From Granulosicoccus sp036478565 (GTDB lineage: Bacteria; Pseudomonadota; Gammaproteobacteria; Granulosicoccales; Granulosicoccaceae), in contig OZ245050.1 of NCBI GenBank assembly GCA_965224525.1, forward strand, positions 2,356,001-2,420,000: a stretch of 64,000 nt of DNA, given 5' to 3'. The notes beneath the pieces are model-generated. The model was not told the origin of the DNA and searched no databases. It saw only the letters and a list, made by a program, of their open reading frames with translations. Below, piece by piece: positions 62,498 through 64,000 of this stretch (the stretch's first letter is position 1; each line of letters starts with the position of its first letter). The translations under genes were made by a program, and so were the position numbers.

Positions 62498-63921
62498 CAG
62501 TACACGTTCTTCCCGCTAAAACCACGTACTACGGTCAGCAACATGATCTTGATATCGAACCAGGCAGACCAGTCACGAATATACTCAAGGTCGTATTGCA
62601 CGCGTTTCTCCATTTTCTCCAATGTATCGGTTTCGCCACGCCAGCCGTTGACTTGCGCCCAGCCGGTAATACCTGGCTTGATCTTGTGGCGCATCATGTA
62701 GCCGTCAATCTGGTGACGGTACTCTTCGTTGTGCGAAACGGCGTGAGGGCGTGGCCCAACGATTGACATCTGACCTTGAAGCACATTATAAAATTGTGGC
62801 AGCTCGTCCATCGATGTGCGACGCAGCAAAGCACCAACACGGGTGACACGCTCATCACCGCGTGTCGCCTGCCTCACCCTTTTGTCTACATCTTCTGACT
62901 TGTCTACTCGCATGCTGCGAAACTTCCAGACTTCAATTTCCTGGCCGTTCATACCATAACGACGTTGCCGAAATAGCACAGGACCTTTTGACTCCAGTTT
63001 GATTGCTATAGCAATGGCTACCATGACCGGTAGCAATACGGTTACAGCTATACTCGCTACAACCGTATCAAACACTGTTTTGAAGCGCTCGGCAGTACCT
63101 GCAATACGAATATCAGACACATTGACTACAGCCATATCAGCAACACGCATCTGAGCGCCAGACAAAAGCTGCATGGCAAACATATCCGGCACAATGCAAA
63201 CATCCACTGAAGAATCATTGAGTTTGTCAATAACGGTACGCATCACTTGCACTTGTTCCAGCGGCAAGGCGAGCCACACTTCGTCAATCGGTTGCCCTAA
63301 CTGGCGCATATGTTCCACAAACGGAAGAACATCATCCAGGTTACCCGTGATGCTGTGTCCGGACTCAGGTACGCTATGTCCAACACCCTTACTATCAAAA
63401 ATTGCTGCCACTCGTACGCCAACAGCCGGATTCGCTTCCAGTCGGGTTAATACCATTTGCGCCTCGTGGCCACCGCCAATAACCACGATGGAGCTGGTCT
63501 TCAAGCCCTGTTTGTGAGCTGCCGCCAGCATCAGACTGACAACAATACGCAATGCGGCAGACAACAGGAAAGCAGTACCTATGGAAATACCGAACCAGAG
63601 GCGCGACACCTCAACCGCCACTTTCGACAAAAATGCAAACAGACTGACACTGAAGATAATGACCATCCAGCAGATAAATAGTCTGCCGATTTCCTCATGC
63701 AGGTATTGCGAGCGGCTTTCGCGGTAGACCCCACCGATGGCCAAAACCAGAAAGCTGGAAGCGATAGTGACCAGCATCACAGCCAGGCGTTCAGACGAGA
63801 AATCGAGGTCGCCGAGATAAACACGGTGGGTGGTGACAAAGCACAGCAGTATAATCAGCAGATCGAGTGCGCTGGATACGCGATCACGACCCTCCGACTG
63901 TTTTGCAAATTGATTGCTCAT
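62497..63921 (-). CDS. wcaJ: Undecaprenyl-phosphate glucose phosphotransferase (WcaJ type)
   Basis: Starts repeat-unit synthesis by moving a sugar-1-phosphate to undecaprenyl phosphate. 474 residues: about four membrane segments in the first 135 residues, a CoA_binding_3-like domain at about 145-250, a membrane hairpin near 288-305 and the catalytic C-terminal domain (KFRSMRVDK, SIVGPRPHA, KPGITGWAQVNGWRG). Glucose or galactose is the likely sugar. It is the first gene of this minus-strand operon in the window. Confidence 0.92.
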   Translation of the reverse strand: MSNQFAKQSEGRDRVSSALDLLIILLCFVTTHRVYLGDLDFSSERLAVMLVTIASSFLVLAIGGVYRESRSQYLHEEIGRLFICWMVIIFSVSLFAFLSKVAVEVSRLWFGISIGTAFLLSAALRIVVSLMLAAAHKQGLKTSSIVVIGGGHEAQMVLTRLEANPAVGVRVAAIFDSKGVGHSVPESGHSITGNLDDVLPFVEHMRQLGQPIDEVWLALPLEQVQVMRTVIDKLNDSSVDVCIVPDMFAMQLLSGAQMRVADMAVVNVSDIRIAGTAERFKTVFDTVVASIAVTVLLPVMVAIAIAIKLESKGPVLFRQRRYGMNGQEIEVWKFRSMRVDKSEDVDKRVRQATRGDERVTRVGALLRRTSMDELPQFYNVLQGQMSIVGPRPHAVSHNEEYRHQIDGYMMRHKIKPGITGWAQVNGWRGETDTLEKMEKRVQYDLEYIRDWSAWFDIKIMLLTVVRGFSGKNVY

Positions 63922-64000
63922 GGCACTTGGCGTTACTGTTGCGTTAAAGCGTAATTAAATTCATGCGTTACGCATCTGCCAGGACTCGTGTATCTCCTCA

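Noticed and set aside
38192..63921. A Wzx flippase within the locus
   Set aside because: No flippase was found. The MATE protein at 35761 is DinF-like and coupled to murB, so I do not assign it to the polysaccharide.

Overview
The window looks like chromosome of a marine-type gammaproteobacterium. CmoA/CmoB, TruD, TamA/TamB, RNase D, RluB with a DUF1820 neighbour, and PhoR-PstSCAB-PhoU with a consensus Pho box are typical of that class. Base composition is close to balanced. I name no species; the placement is inference from gene content.

Layout. 1-6.9 kb: phosphate regulon (3' part of phoR, Pho box, pstS, pstC, pstA, pstB, phoU). 6.9-11.5 kb: a secreted trypsin-like protease with its lipoprotein partner, two glutathione S-transferases, and two related small genes that share an upstream palindrome at fixed spacing; one of the two is broken. 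11.5-11.9 kb: a tRNA-Ser(GGA) gene and two tandem copies lacking the 3' acceptor strand. 12-17.5 kb: housekeeping genes (DUF1820, rluB, moaB, folD, class IV aminotransferase, truD, glpE-like rhodanese), interrupted by a 226-bp hairpin element resembling a MITE. 17.7-20 kb: wecB-wecC (UDP-ManNAcA synthesis). 20-33.4 kb: thioredoxin-like protein, tamA-tamB, rnd, a DAHP synthase, cmoA-cmoB and two unrecognised proteins. 33.8-38.2 kb: ugd, a small lipoprotein, a MATE transporter, murB.

38.2-63.9 kb is a large exopolysaccharide locus. The assembly and export part has a Wzc-type co-polymerase/tyrosine kinase, a short GumB-like OPX lipoprotein and an outer-membrane beta-barrel. Sugar supply comprises gmd and fcl (GDP-deoxyhexose), rfbF and rfbG (CDP-4-keto-6-deoxyglucose), a C-methyltransferase and a SAF-domain oxidoreductase. 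Assembly enzymes are a WcaJ-type initiating phosphotransferase, three glycosyltransferases (GT4, GT61, GT2) and an O-antigen ligase/polymerase. A DUF4910 peptidase-like protein and three tandem PL14-like lyase paralogues complete it. Two of the lyases share about 763 bp of nearly identical DNA, and a deletion scar shows how the second lost its C-terminal domain.

The best candidates for something new are the paired small genes with a shared operator at 9.8-11.5 kb, the lyase triplet with its scar, the short-OPX plus barrel export pair, and the sugar pathway combining CDP- and GDP-linked 4-keto intermediates with a C-methyltransferase. I saw no CRISPR array, no phage genes and no intact transposase.
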